A stretch of DNA of 37,366 nucleotides, taken from positions 1 to 37,366 of the forward strand of contig NZ_JAAFZA010000093.1 in assembly GCF_015356865.1 (NCBI RefSeq), read 5' to 3'. Origin of the DNA: Catenulispora pinisilvae (GTDB taxonomy: Bacteria; Actinomycetota; Actinomycetes; Streptomycetales; Catenulisporaceae). This document shows, one piece after another, positions 16,629 through 24,315 of this stretch. Under the pieces are notes generated by a model, which searched no databases, was not told the DNA's origin, and worked only from the letters and a program-made list of their open reading frames with translations. Positions within the stretch are counted from its first letter, which is position 1. Each line of letters starts with the position of its first letter. A program made the translations under genes and the position numbers.

Positions 16629-17281
16629 GAAGCCGAGCCGTCCTCGGGGCCGACCGTGTAGAACCGCACGGTCCGCTCGGCGGCCGCACGCGCCGCCGCC
16701 GGTTCCTCCCCGTCACCGATCGCCGCATCGGCCCACCCGGTCGCGGCGGTGCGGACGAACTCCTTTCCGTCGGGGGTGGTCGGGTACGCCATCCCCTCGG
16801 CCGGGTCCACGGGCTTCCCGGTCGACAGGTGCAGCTCCAGACCGGTCAGCGCGAGGTCCCAGCCGACGCCGACGGCACCGGGCCCGTAGGTCCCCCAGAT
16901 CTCCGGATCGACCTGCGACTCGTGCATCAGCTCCAGCTCAGTGCCGTCGCCCTCGGGACTGAGGGTGACCCGCACCCACGAAACCTGGGTCTCCCACTCC
17001 CAGGTGAGGGCGAGCAGCTTCGGGGCCTCGCACTGCTCGACGGTGCCGCCGGCGTTGCCCTCCAGCTGATAGCGGCCGCCGACCCGCAGTTCGCCGCTGA
17101 CCGGCAGGAACCAGCGCGGGATCCGCTCGGCGTTGGTCAGTGCGTCCCAGAGATCGGCCTGGTCCGTGGCAAACGTGCGGCGCGCGACGGCGATCTTGGT
17201 GGGCACGCCCTCTCGGGATCCGCTGCGGACCTGCCGGGTGACGAGCCCGGCGATGACGGCGGGGTTGGGAAGCATGCGCAT
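16625..17281 (-). CDS. SRPBCC (AHSA1/START-like) domain protein
   Basis: Hydrophobic-pocket protein of the AHSA1/SRPBCC superfamily, 218 aa. Typical features are the opening strand IAVARRTFATDQADLWDALT, ERIPRWFLPVSGELRVGGRY, LLALTWEWE and the long C-terminal helix GVGWDLALTGLELHL. These proteins are commonly paired with ArsR regulators; the ligand is unknown. ATG 17281 is used because it sits just after the operator, with GAGAGG nearby; ATG 17275 and GTG 17206 are alternatives. First gene of an SRPBCC-arsR operon. Confidence 0.9.
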   Translation of the reverse strand: MRMLPNPAVIAGLVTRQVRSGSREGVPTKIAVARRTFATDQADLWDALTNAERIPRWFLPVSGELRVGGRYQLEGNAGGTVEQCEAPKLLALTWEWETQVSWVRVTLSPEGDGTELELMHESQVDPEIWGTYGPGAVGVGWDLALTGLELHLSTGKPVDPAEGMAYPTTPDGKEFVRTAATGWADAAIGDGEEPAAARAAAERTVRFYTVGPEDGSAS

Positions 17282-17289
17282 CGACCTCT

Positions 17290-17313
17290 CTCTATAAGTT
17301 GCTACTTATAGAG
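17290..17313. promoter_or_regulatory. Palindromic operator of the SRPBCC-arsR operon
   Basis: CTCTATAAGT and ACTTATAGAG form a perfect 10-bp inverted repeat around a 4-nt TGCT centre, 8 bp upstream of ATG 17281. It is AT-rich in very GC-rich DNA and contains the ATA...TAT pattern expected of ArsR sites. Confidence 0.8.
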
Positions 17314-17352
17314 GAACATGAAGTCGATCAGTTGGCAAGCCGACCCGCCGGA

Positions 17353-17453
17353 CAGCTGCCGAAAAGCCGCGGACCGCTGCCGAAGAGCTAGGACCGCTAC
17401 CAAGAAGCCCAGGCCGCTGCCGAAGGGCCCGGACCGCTACCGGAAGACCCCGG
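17353..17453. repeat. Five degenerate 20-bp tandem units across a stop codon
   Basis: Units aligned on CCGCT begin at 17374, 17394, 17414 and 17434 with exact 20-bp spacing; a weaker one starts near 17353. Odd and even units alternate CCGCTGCC and CCGCTACC. The unit at 17434 holds the stop codon of the beta-propeller gene (minus strand). Confidence 0.8.
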
Positions 17454-18786
17454 TGTGCCCCAGCGAATACCGCCCCGGCTGCGGGTACACCGCCAACCCG
17501 TGCGGACCGCGCCCGACCTTGATCCGGGCCAGCAGCCGGCCGTCCGTGGTCGAGATCGCGTACACCTCGGAGTCGTAGCGCCCGGACAGCCACAGCACCT
17601 TGCCGTCCGCCGACACGCCGCCCATGTCCGGCGAGCCGCCGCCGGGCAGCTGCCACTTCGCGCGGGGCTCGCCGGTGGCGAAGTCGAACAGCGTGATGCT
17701 GCCCTCGCCGCGGTTGGAGACGTACATGGTCGTGGAGTCGCGCGAGACGTACAGGCCGTGCGCACCCTTGCCGGTCGGGATCAGGCCGGTCACCTTGAAA
17801 GCGTCGCCGTTCACGGTCCACAGGCCGTTCGCGACCATGTCCGCGACGTAGAAGACCCGGCCGTCCGGCGAGATCTTCACGTCCTGCGGCATCGAGCCCT
17901 GCATCGGCAGGTCCACCACGCCGATCAGGGCGCGCTTCTTCGTGTCCACCTTCAGCAGCTGCCCGGAGAACTCACAGGACACGATGAAGTACGAACCGTC
18001 CGGCGCGAAGTCGGCGTGGTTCACGCCCTGGCACGGGACCGGCAGCACCTTCTGGACGGCCATGGTGTGCGGGTCGCGGAAGACCAGCTGTTTGTCCATG
18101 CTGGCCATCACGACGGCCGACCCGCCGTCCGGCGTGAAGTAGAGGTTGTACGGGTCGTGGACCGGGATCGGCGCGCCGGCCTTGCCGGTGAAGGGGTCGA
18201 TCGGGGTCAGGCTGTTGCCGAGGTCGTTGTTGACCCACAGCGTCTTCAGGTCCCACGAGGGGACCACGTGCTGCGGCTCGTGGCCCACCTTCATCGTCTC
18301 GATGACGTGGTAGTCCGCCGGGTCGATCACCGTGACGGTGTCGCTCTCGGTGTTCGGCACGTAGACCCGCGGCAGGGCCGAGGCGATCACCGGGGACACC
18401 ATGCCGGCGCGGTCGAAGGCGTACAGGTCGGCGGGATCGTAGCCGGGCATGCCGGGGAGCGCGGCGGGCCGCAGCGTGCCGGCGCTTCGGGCCGAGCCGC
18501 CGGCGAGCGGGCCGCCGGAGGCCGCCATCGCGGAGGCCTGGGGTGCGGCGCCTTGGGCGGCGGCCGAGCCGGCGGTCGTGTCCATCCCGGCCATGCCGGT
18601 GCCGGTGTGGGCCGAGCCCTTCGCGGAGTCCCCGCTGTCGTTCCAGACCCCGCGATCGGTCGCCACCCAGACCCCGGCCCCGATCACTCCGGTGGCGATC
18701 AGCGTGGCCGCGGCCCGGCGCATGCGCACCTGGCGGGACGGGGGCGCGGTGCCGCCGCTGTGGGTGCCTCGCGGGGTGGGCGTCAC
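17437..18786 (-). CDS. YVTN-type beta-propeller protein, membrane-anchored
   Basis: 449 aa. An N-terminal hydrophobic segment (about 25-43, AAATLIATGVIGAGVWVATD) anchors or exports it, followed by a Gly/Ala/Ser linker to about residue 120. The rest is a repeat protein of about seven blades: RVYVPNTESDTVTVIDPADY, LWVNNDLGNSLTPIDPFTG, YVADMVANGLWTV, MYVSNRGEGSITLFDFATG, LWLSGRYDSEVYAISTTDG. This is the YVTN/YncE-like pattern. The GTG at 18786 overlaps the upstream deacetylase stop (GTGA), so the two are coupled. Binding partner or substrate unknown. Confidence 0.9.
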   Translation of the reverse strand: MTPTPRGTHSGGTAPPSRQVRMRRAAATLIATGVIGAGVWVATDRGVWNDSGDSAKGSAHTGTGMAGMDTTAGSAAAQGAAPQASAMAASGGPLAGGSARSAGTLRPAALPGMPGYDPADLYAFDRAGMVSPVIASALPRVYVPNTESDTVTVIDPADYHVIETMKVGHEPQHVVPSWDLKTLWVNNDLGNSLTPIDPFTGKAGAPIPVHDPYNLYFTPDGGSAVVMASMDKQLVFRDPHTMAVQKVLPVPCQGVNHADFAPDGSYFIVSCEFSGQLLKVDTKKRALIGVVDLPMQGSMPQDVKISPDGRVFYVADMVANGLWTVNGDAFKVTGLIPTGKGAHGLYVSRDSTTMYVSNRGEGSITLFDFATGEPRAKWQLPGGGSPDMGGVSADGKVLWLSGRYDSEVYAISTTDGRLLARIKVGRGPHGLAVYPQPGRYSLGHTGVFR

Positions 18787-19685
18787 GAGAACAGCTCCGA
18801 TGTGGTGACGGCGGCCAGGCCGCGGGCTTTCAGACCGGCCAGCACGGCCGGCAGCGCGGTCACCGTGTGCTGGTGCCCCAGGTGCATCGACACGACGGCC
18901 CCGGGGTGGACCGCGGCCAGCAGCCGCTCGGTGATCTGCGCGGCCGACGGGTCCTCGTAGTCCAGCGGGTCCACGTCGTAGGACAGGACCGTGCGATAGC
19001 CGGCCCGGCGGGCCTGCTCGACCAGCATCGGGTTGGCGTGCTGGGTCTGCGAGGGCCGGAACCAGACGCCGGGCGAGCCGGTGAGCTTGCGCAGCCGGGC
19101 CGCGCAGGCCTCGATCTCGGCGAAGGCCGCGGACGGCGACAGGCGGGAGATGTCCACGTGGTTCTCGGTGTGGTTGCCGAGTTCGTGGCCGCCGTCCAGG
19201 ACCCGCCGCGCCATCTCCGGATTCCCGCCGAGCCAGCGGCCGACCGCCAGCACGGTCAGCCGGGCGTCGTCGGCCTCGGCCTCCTTCAGGAGGGACTGCG
19301 CGAGCTGCGGGTCGCCGTCGCCGTGGAAGGTCAGGGCGACCTGCGCCCGGCCGGTCGCGGCGTGGTCGACCTCGGTGAAGGCCTGGGTCTGGGTCCGGGC
19401 CAGGTCTTGGGCTCTTGCTTCGGCTTGGGCTTGGGCTGTTGCTTCGGCTTGGGTGCGGCTGGAGGGCGACGTGGAGGCGGCCCCGGGGGCGGACGCGGAC
19501 GTCGGTGCCGGCGATACCGCCGGTGCCGCCGCTCCCGCCGCCCGCGCGCCGGACCCCTGGCTCGCGGCCGGTTCCGTCCGCGCCGCCTTCCCGTCCGAGC
19601 ACGCCGCCAGACCGGCCGACGCGGCGGCCGTCCCCAACACGGCCAGCCCCGCCCGCAGCGCGGTACGTCGGTCCGGTGCGTTCAC
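18783..19685 (-). CDS. Lipoprotein polysaccharide deacetylase (NodB homology)
   Basis: Cell-surface carbohydrate deacetylase of the CE4/NodB fold, 300 aa. The signal peptide starts NAPDRRTALRAG (possible Tat type) and ends in lipobox LAAC with Cys29. Motif 1 is the variant TFHGDGDP instead of TFDDGP, motif 2 is NHTENH with metal His residues, motif 3 is FRPSQTQ, and the last is SMHLGH. GTG 19685 is preferred to GTG 19709 because TAGGCT lies 8 nt upstream and the signal peptide then begins normally. It is translationally coupled to the beta-propeller gene. Confidence 0.9.
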   Translation of the reverse strand: MNAPDRRTALRAGLAVLGTAAASAGLAACSDGKAARTEPAASQGSGARAAGAAAPAVSPAPTSASAPGAASTSPSSRTQAEATAQAQAEARAQDLARTQTQAFTEVDHAATGRAQVALTFHGDGDPQLAQSLLKEAEADDARLTVLAVGRWLGGNPEMARRVLDGGHELGNHTENHVDISRLSPSAAFAEIEACAARLRKLTGSPGVWFRPSQTQHANPMLVEQARRAGYRTVLSYDVDPLDYEDPSAAQITERLLAAVHPGAVVSMHLGHQHTVTALPAVLAGLKARGLAAVTTSELFS

Positions 19686-19693
19686 GGGCCAAG

Positions 19694-19699
19694 AGCCTA
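19694..19699 (-). promoter_or_regulatory. -10 element of the deacetylase operon
   Basis: TAGGCT on the minus strand, 8 nt before GTG 19685, supporting that start over GTG 19709. Confidence 0.5.
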
Positions 19700-19788
19700 G
19701 GTCGGACACCGTCCGTTTTCCGGTGTTTGGTCCGCGTGCCGCCTTAAGTGCGATCAGCGTTTCACCCGATCGGGAGTCATCAACCCTC

Positions 19789-19817
19789 TTGTATCGGCCG
19801 CTACTGGCGAGTAGTTT
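19789..19817 (+). promoter_or_regulatory. Promoter of the small membrane protein gene
   Basis: TTGTAT (19789-19794), 17 bp, TAGTTT (19812-19817). The predicted leader is about 40 nt and carries a GGAG ribosome site before GTG 19862. Confidence 0.55.
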
Positions 19818-19861
19818 TCAACGGATCGTCCAATACTCCGTCGTCGGGAGCGGGAGCAGCC

Positions 19862-20308
19862 GTGGGACGCAAGATATTGATCTTCGCCGGCGCCCTGGCG
19901 CTGGCCGCCGAGGCGCTGGGCACGCTGGTCGTGGCCGCCGCCTTCTACGGGTTCGTGGCCTTCGGCAACGGCGTCAAGTTCGGCCCGGCCGGTCCCGGCC
20001 TGCTGAAGATCGTCGCCGTCGCCCTGAACCTGGCCCTGTGCGCGGCCCTGTTCCTGGGGGCGGTCATCCTGATCCTGGCCGCGTTCGGCATGGTGTTGAA
20101 CAGCTTCATGCAGGGCCTGATGATGGCGATCGCGGCCCTGCAACTGTTCGTCACGATAGTGGTCACGGGGCTGACCGGCTGGACCCAGCTGTTCATCCTC
20201 GGCGGCATCTTCGTCCTGGTGGCCGGCGCCCTCGCGGTGGCGATGGTGACGCCGAACGCGCCCACGCCGGAGCCCGGCCCGGTGGACGGCGCACCGACGC
20301 CCGCCTGA
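19862..20308 (+). CDS. Small integral membrane protein, function unknown
   Basis: 148 aa with four hydrophobic segments (LIFAGALALAAEALGTLVVA; IVAVALNLALCAALFLGAVI; GLMMAIAALQLFVTIVV; FILGGIFVLVAGALAVAM) and a short Pro-rich tail. GTG 19862 is chosen for the GGAG at 5 nt and because the reading frame upstream lacks coding character. Not recognised. It lies 29 bp upstream of maf, which has its own promoter within that gap. Confidence 0.8.
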   Translation: MGRKILIFAGALALAAEALGTLVVAAAFYGFVAFGNGVKFGPAGPGLLKIVAVALNLALCAALFLGAVILILAAFGMVLNSFMQGLMMAIAALQLFVTIVVTGLTGWTQLFILGGIFVLVAGALAVAMVTPNAPTPEPGPVDGAPTPA

Positions 20309-20325
20309 GGGCCGCCGGGCCCCGT

Positions 20326-20331
20326 TAGAGT
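20326..20331 (+). promoter_or_regulatory. Leaderless -10 of maf
   Basis: TAGAGT 6 nt before ATG 20338; no ribosome site precedes the start. Confidence 0.55.
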
Positions 20332-20337
20332 CGGGAC

Positions 20338-20970
20338 ATGCCCACGACACCACCGCCGATCGTCCTGGCCTCCGCCTCCCCCGCCCGGCTGGCCCTGCTC
20401 CGTGGCGCCGGCTTCGACCCGCGCGTCGTGGTCAGCGGCGTCGACGAGGACGCGATCGAGGAAGCGCTCGGCCCGGACGCCACGCCGTACGAAGTCGCGC
20501 TGGCCCTGGGCAAGGCGAAGTGCCAGGCCGTCGCCGCGCTCCCGGAGACCCACGGCGCCCTGGTCATCGGCTGCGACTCGATCCTGGAATTCCAGGGCCG
20601 GGCCCTGGGCAAGCCGGACACCCCGGAAGAGGCGGTCGCCCGCTGGTACGCCATGCGCGGCCGCAGCGGCGTTCTGCTCACCGGTCACTGGCTGGCCGAC
20701 CGCGCCACCGGTAAGGAAACGGGCGAGGTCGCCGCGACCGTCGTGCACTTCGGCGAGCCCAGCGATGAGGAAGTCCTCGCCTACGTCGCCACCGGCGAAC
20801 CGCTGCGGGTGGCCGGTGCGTTCACGATCGACGGCCTCGGCGGGGCGTTCGTGGACCGGCTGGAGGGCGACCACTCGAACGTGGTCGGGCTGTCGAAGCC
20901 GTTGCTGCGCAAGCTGATGGCGGAGTTGGGGCTCAACTACACGGCGTACTGGCAGAATCCAGCGCAGTGA
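20338..20970 (+). CDS. maf: Maf-like nucleotide pyrophosphatase
   Basis: Maf/HAM1-type enzymes hydrolyse non-canonical or selected nucleoside triphosphates to monophosphates, for housecleaning or division control. 210 aa. Motifs: LASASPARLALL at the N-terminus, VSGVDEDAI, GCDSILEF with the catalytic Asp, LGKPDTPEEA, and the C-terminal GAFTIDGLGGAFVDRLEGDHSNVVGLS. The final codons and stop are duplicated exactly in the 3' UTR, and a strong hairpin follows. The gene lies near the carboxylase-birA genes, as I recall it does in Streptomyces. Confidence 0.95.
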   Translation: MPTTPPPIVLASASPARLALLRGAGFDPRVVVSGVDEDAIEEALGPDATPYEVALALGKAKCQAVAALPETHGALVIGCDSILEFQGRALGKPDTPEEAVARWYAMRGRSGVLLTGHWLADRATGKETGEVAATVVHFGEPSDEEVLAYVATGEPLRVAGAFTIDGLGGAFVDRLEGDHSNVVGLSKPLLRKLMAELGLNYTAYWQNPAQ

Positions 20971-20998
20971 ATCCAGCGCAGTGATTCCAAGCACAGTG
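20956..20998. repeat. Stop-codon-spanning 14-bp tandem repeat after maf
   Basis: AATCCAGCGCAGTG at 20956-20969 is repeated exactly at 20970-20983, with a degenerate third copy at 20984-20998. The first copy encodes the last codons of maf and most of its TGA. Confidence 0.9.
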
Positions 20999-21005
20999 AT
21001 CGACA

Positions 21006-21040
21006 ACGGCGGGAAGCCCCTGGAAGGGACTTCCCGCCGT
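21006..21040. terminator. Hairpin between maf and the lipoprotein gene
   Basis: ACGGCGGGAAG pairs with CTTCCCGCCGT (11 bp), then one mismatch, then 3 more pairs around a TGGAA loop. Placed between two convergent genes, it probably terminates both. No long T-run on either side. Confidence 0.7.
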
Positions 21041-21101
21041 CGACGTTACACACCGGCTCACATTGGCTCATACCGGCGCTGACCGCACCGGCTGAGCCGA
21101 G

Positions 21102-21124
21102 GCCTTACAGAGGCGCCTTACAGA
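21102..21124. repeat. 10-bp direct repeat across the lipoprotein stop
   Basis: GCCTTACAGA at 21102-21111 and 21115-21124 (13-bp period). On the minus strand each copy contains CTGTAA, so the TAA stop is repeated just downstream. Confidence 0.75.
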
Positions 21125-22227
21125 CCCTGCCCGAACGAGGACATCAGCTTCTGCACGTCGATGTTGGTGACGTCGCCCGGCGCGGTGACGGCGCCGGCGG
21201 TCTGGCTGAACTTGGCGTCCACCGGCAGGTGACCGCCGCCGGTCTGGCTCGACGGCAGGAACTGCGCCAGGTCCACCTGCAGTTCGCTGATCTGGCCGCT
21301 CTTCAGCCAGACGTTGAACGTGACGTTCTCGCTGTCCGGGACCGAGTTCAGGCCCTGGCGGAGCTTGTCGATGTCCGCCTTCGACTTGCCGGGCACCGCG
21401 CTCAGGGTCGGGGTGATGGCCTGGAGCACGTCCTGGCCGATGACCTTGACCTTGCCGCTGACCTCGTACTGCCCGCTGCCCTTGTCCGTGACGGTGGCGT
21501 CCTGGGTCAGGGCCTTCATCAGGTTGGACTCGATGCCGGCCAGCATCTGGGTGCCGGCCGAGGTGCTCGGGGCGGTGCTGGAGCCGCCGAGGTCGCTGTT
21601 GCCGAGGTTCTGCGCCATCTGCTCCAGGTTCTTCACGTCCGAAGCGCTGACCCCCACCCACTTGCCGGCCATCAGGGCCTGCAGCGGCGCCTGGAAGTCC
21701 GCCGGGGCCTGGCTGAGCTGGCTGTTCAGGTCCGAGGCCGACTTGCCGGCCAGCTGCAGGAACTGCGGCATGTTGGCCTTCGCGTACAACGCGCCGCCGA
21801 CCATCCGGACGTCCAGGAAGTCGGTGCCGCCGGCCGTCAGGTCGAGCTCGACGTTCGGGTTCTCACCGGCCTTCAGGTCCTTCAGCGGCTTGTCGGAGCT
21901 GGCCGTGAACTTCACGACGATGCCGCCGTTACTGAACAGGCTCTTGGCGATCTGCGCGGACTGCGGGTCGCTGTCCTTGTTCATCGCCGCGATCATCGCG
22001 TCGTCCGGCTTCAGCGAGAGCTGGAAGGCCTCGGCGTTGCCGCTGTTGATGTTGTGCACCGCGGCCGCCAGCGCCTCGGTCGGGTTCTTGCTACCGCCAG
22101 TCCCCCCACCGGTGCTGCCGGAAGAGGAGCACGCGGTCAGCGAGAGCCCGGCGACGGCGCCGACAGCGATCGTCATCGTCAACGCGCGCACCGGACGCTT
22201 TGTGGATATGAACGTCGTCTGTGGCAT
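21118..22227 (-). CDS. Secreted lipoprotein, family not recognised
   Basis: 369 aa. A signal peptide (RALTMTIAVGAVAGLSLTAC) ends in a clear lipobox LTAC; the following Ser/Gly stretch is a typical tether. The mature part has two similar halves rich in beta strands, including VELDLTAGGTDFLDVRMVGG, WVGVSASDVKNLEQMAQNL, YEVSGKVKVIGQDVLQAI and NVTFNVWLKSGQISELQVDL. This two-sheet pattern recalls LolA/LppX-fold carriers, but that is only an impression. ATG 22227 is preceded by GGGGGG at about 10 nt. Confidence 0.85.
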   Translation of the reverse strand: MPQTTFISTKRPVRALTMTIAVGAVAGLSLTACSSSGSTGGGTGGSKNPTEALAAAVHNINSGNAEAFQLSLKPDDAMIAAMNKDSDPQSAQIAKSLFSNGGIVVKFTASSDKPLKDLKAGENPNVELDLTAGGTDFLDVRMVGGALYAKANMPQFLQLAGKSASDLNSQLSQAPADFQAPLQALMAGKWVGVSASDVKNLEQMAQNLGNSDLGGSSTAPSTSAGTQMLAGIESNLMKALTQDATVTDKGSGQYEVSGKVKVIGQDVLQAITPTLSAVPGKSKADIDKLRQGLNSVPDSENVTFNVWLKSGQISELQVDLAQFLPSSQTGGGHLPVDAKFSQTAGAVTAPGDVTNIDVQKLMSSFGQGL

Positions 22228-22279
22228 TGCTGGGAACCCCCCACTTAGCCGAGCCTTAACTTTTCCTCTAACTCTCTTA

Positions 22280-22285
22280 ACTGTA
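22280..22285 (-). promoter_or_regulatory. Possible -10 of the lipoprotein gene
   Basis: TACAGT on the minus strand about 50 nt upstream of ATG 22227; a leadered transcript would follow. Confidence 0.35.
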
Positions 22286-22398
22286 CCCGCAGGGCCCGAC
22301 TGACCGGATGCGACTTAGGGCGGAATCTGGGAATCCACCTACAGATGACGTGATCTTGCCTAAGTACTCCCTGCGGCGTACGCCGACGGGCGCATCGG

Positions 22399-22686
22399 TC
22401 ACCGGGCTTGCGGGAACGCCGACGCGCGCCAGCCACCAGGACCGGGGTGCAACGGGGCGCGCACGTTCCGTTCCCTCGCGGTCCAGCCGCCGCGCTTTGC
22501 CTTTGCGGCGCCATCGTTACTGGATCGTGACGCCGTCCCGGCGACCGCGGCGGCGATGACCGCCACCACCACGGCTACTTCCTCAGCAGTGGGATTACCG
22601 TTCAGGACCCTGATTTCGGGGGCTGACACCGCCTGCGCCCCGGCGTCGGCCGGGGCGGCCGGCACGCCCTGTGTCCCGGCGCTCAC
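22399..22686 (-). CDS. accE: Acyl-CoA carboxylase epsilon subunit
   Basis: The epsilon subunit is a small actinobacterial protein that binds and stimulates the carboxylase beta hexamer. 95 aa. The core is [20 protein letters not shown] (the (V/L)xGNPTxEE signature), and the C-terminus has [10 protein letters not shown], also typical. The N-terminal 22 residues are Ala/Pro-rich. GTG 22686 overlaps the beta-subunit stop as GTGA, so translation is coupled. Confidence 0.92.
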   Translation of the reverse strand: MSAGTQGVPAAPADAGAQAVSAPEIRVLNGNPTAEEVAVVVAVIAAAVAGTASRSSNDGAAKAKRGGWTARERNVRAPLHPGPGGWRASAFPQAR

Positions 22687-24275
22687 AGCGGGATGTTCCC
22701 ATGCTTCTTCGGCGGCAGCGTCTCGCGCTTGGAACGCAGCGCCCGCAACGCCTTCACGACGTAGACCCGGGTCTGTGCCGGCTCGATCACCGAGTCGACG
22801 TAACCGCGCTCGGCGGCGTCGTAGGGGTTCAGCAACTCGTCCTCATACTCCTGGATGAGGCGCGCCCGCTCCGCGGCCGGATCCTCTGAGGCCGCCAATT
22901 CCTTGCGGTACAAGATGTTCACCGCGCCCTGCGCGCCCATCACCGCGATCTGCGCGGTCGGCCAGGCGACGTTCAGGTCGGCGCCGAGGTGCTTGCTGCC
23001 CATGACGTCGTAGGCGCCGCCGAAGGCCTTGCGGGTGATGATGGTCAGCAGCGGCACCGTGGCCTCGGCGTAGGCGTAGATGAGCTTCGCGCCGCGCCGG
23101 ATGATGCCGTTCCACTCCTGGTCGGTGCCGGGCAGGAAGCCGGGGACGTCGACGAAGGTGAGCACCGGGACGTTGAACGCGTCACAGGTGCGCACGAAGC
23201 GCGCGGCCTTCTCGGAGGCGTCGATGTCCAGGCAGCCGGCCAGTTGCAGCGGCTGGTTGGCGACGATGCCGACGGTACGGCCCTCGACCCGGCCGAAGCC
23301 GACCACGATGTTCGGCGCGAACAGCGACTGCACTTCCAGGAAGTCGGCGTCGTCGAGCACGTGCTCGATGACCTTGTGGATGTCGTAGGGCTGGTTCGCC
23401 GAGTCCGGGACCAGAGTGTCCAGCTCCCGGTCCGCGGCGGTGACTTCGAGCTCGCCGGGAACGTCGTACTCCGGGGCGTCCTCAAGGTTGTTGCTCGGCA
23501 GGAAGGAGAGCAGACCCTTGACGTAGTCGATGGCGTCCTTCTCGTCCGCGCCCATGTAGTGCGCGTTGCCGGACTTGGTGTTGTGGGTCCGGGCACCGCC
23601 CAGGTCCTCCATCGAGACGTCCTCGCCGGTGACCGTCTTGATGACGTCCGGGCCGGTGATGAACATCTGCGAGGTCTGGTCGACCATCACCACGAAGTCG
23701 GTCAGCGCCGGGGAGTAGACGTGCCCGCCGGCCGCCGCGCCCATGATCAGCGAGATCTGCGGGATGACGCCGGAGGCCAGTACGTTGCGGCGGAAGATCT
23801 CGCCGTACAGGCCGAGCGAGACGACGCCCTCCTGGATCCGCGCGCCGCCGCCCTCGTTGATCCCGACGATCGGGCAGCCCAGCTTCAGCGCCAGGTCCAG
23901 CACCTTGACGATCTTCTCGCCGTACACCTCGCCGAGCGCCCCGCCGAACAGCGTGACGTCCTGCGAGAACACGCACACCTGGCGGCCGTCCACGGTCCCG
24001 AACCCGGTGACCACACCGTCGGTGTAGGGCCGGTTCCGCTCCATCCCGAAGCGCGCCGACCGGTGCACCGCCAACTCGTCGAGCTCCATGAAGGAGCCGT
24101 CGTCGAGCAGGTACTCGATCCGCTCGCGGGCCGTCATCTTCCCCTTGGCGTGCTGCTTCTCCACCGCACGCTCGTTGCCGGCGTGGATCGCGGTGTCCAG
24201 GCGCGAGCGGAGCTCCGCGAGCTTGCCGGCCGTGGTGTGGGGTGCGTCGTTTGAGGGGGCTTCGGCGTCGGTCAC
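22683..24275 (-). CDS. pccB: Acyl-CoA (probably propionyl-CoA) carboxylase beta subunit
   Basis: Carboxyltransferase of a biotin-dependent acyl-CoA carboxylase, 530 aa. N-half motifs: [48 protein letters not shown]-half motifs: [50 protein letters not shown]. Asp423 in GGAYDVM aligns with the residue that sets propionyl-CoA preference in Streptomyces PccB (from memory, Asp422), which is why I favour that substrate. GTG 24275 has TACAGT 6 nt upstream. The biotinylated alpha chain is about 10 kb away at 34142. Confidence 0.95.
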   Translation of the reverse strand: MTDAEAPSNDAPHTTAGKLAELRSRLDTAIHAGNERAVEKQHAKGKMTARERIEYLLDDGSFMELDELAVHRSARFGMERNRPYTDGVVTGFGTVDGRQVCVFSQDVTLFGGALGEVYGEKIVKVLDLALKLGCPIVGINEGGGARIQEGVVSLGLYGEIFRRNVLASGVIPQISLIMGAAAGGHVYSPALTDFVVMVDQTSQMFITGPDVIKTVTGEDVSMEDLGGARTHNTKSGNAHYMGADEKDAIDYVKGLLSFLPSNNLEDAPEYDVPGELEVTAADRELDTLVPDSANQPYDIHKVIEHVLDDADFLEVQSLFAPNIVVGFGRVEGRTVGIVANQPLQLAGCLDIDASEKAARFVRTCDAFNVPVLTFVDVPGFLPGTDQEWNGIIRRGAKLIYAYAEATVPLLTIITRKAFGGAYDVMGSKHLGADLNVAWPTAQIAVMGAQGAVNILYRKELAASEDPAAERARLIQEYEDELLNPYDAAERGYVDSVIEPAQTRVYVVKALRALRSKRETLPPKKHGNIPL

Positions 24276-24281
24276 GTGGTC

Positions 24282-24287
24282 ACTGTA
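24282..24287 (-). promoter_or_regulatory. Leaderless -10 of pccB
   Basis: TACAGT on the minus strand, 6 nt before GTG 24275. Only 16 bp separate it from the divergent birA -10, so the two promoters overlap. Confidence 0.6.
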
Positions 24288-24303
24288 ATGCGTACCCAGG
24301 CAA

Positions 24304-24309
24304 TAGCCT
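24304..24309 (+). promoter_or_regulatory. Leaderless -10 of birA
   Basis: TAGCCT 6 nt before ATG 24316. Its -35 position falls on the pccB -10 hexamer. Confidence 0.6.
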
Positions 24310-24315
24310 CGTGGG

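Noticed and set aside
17318-17578. 86-codon plus-strand frame starting next to the ArsR operator
   Set aside because: It has a GAGG site and a tempting position, but most of it is made of the 20-bp tandem repeats and antisense to the end of the beta-propeller gene, and its Arg/Pro/Lys-rich composition looks like GC-rich shadow coding.
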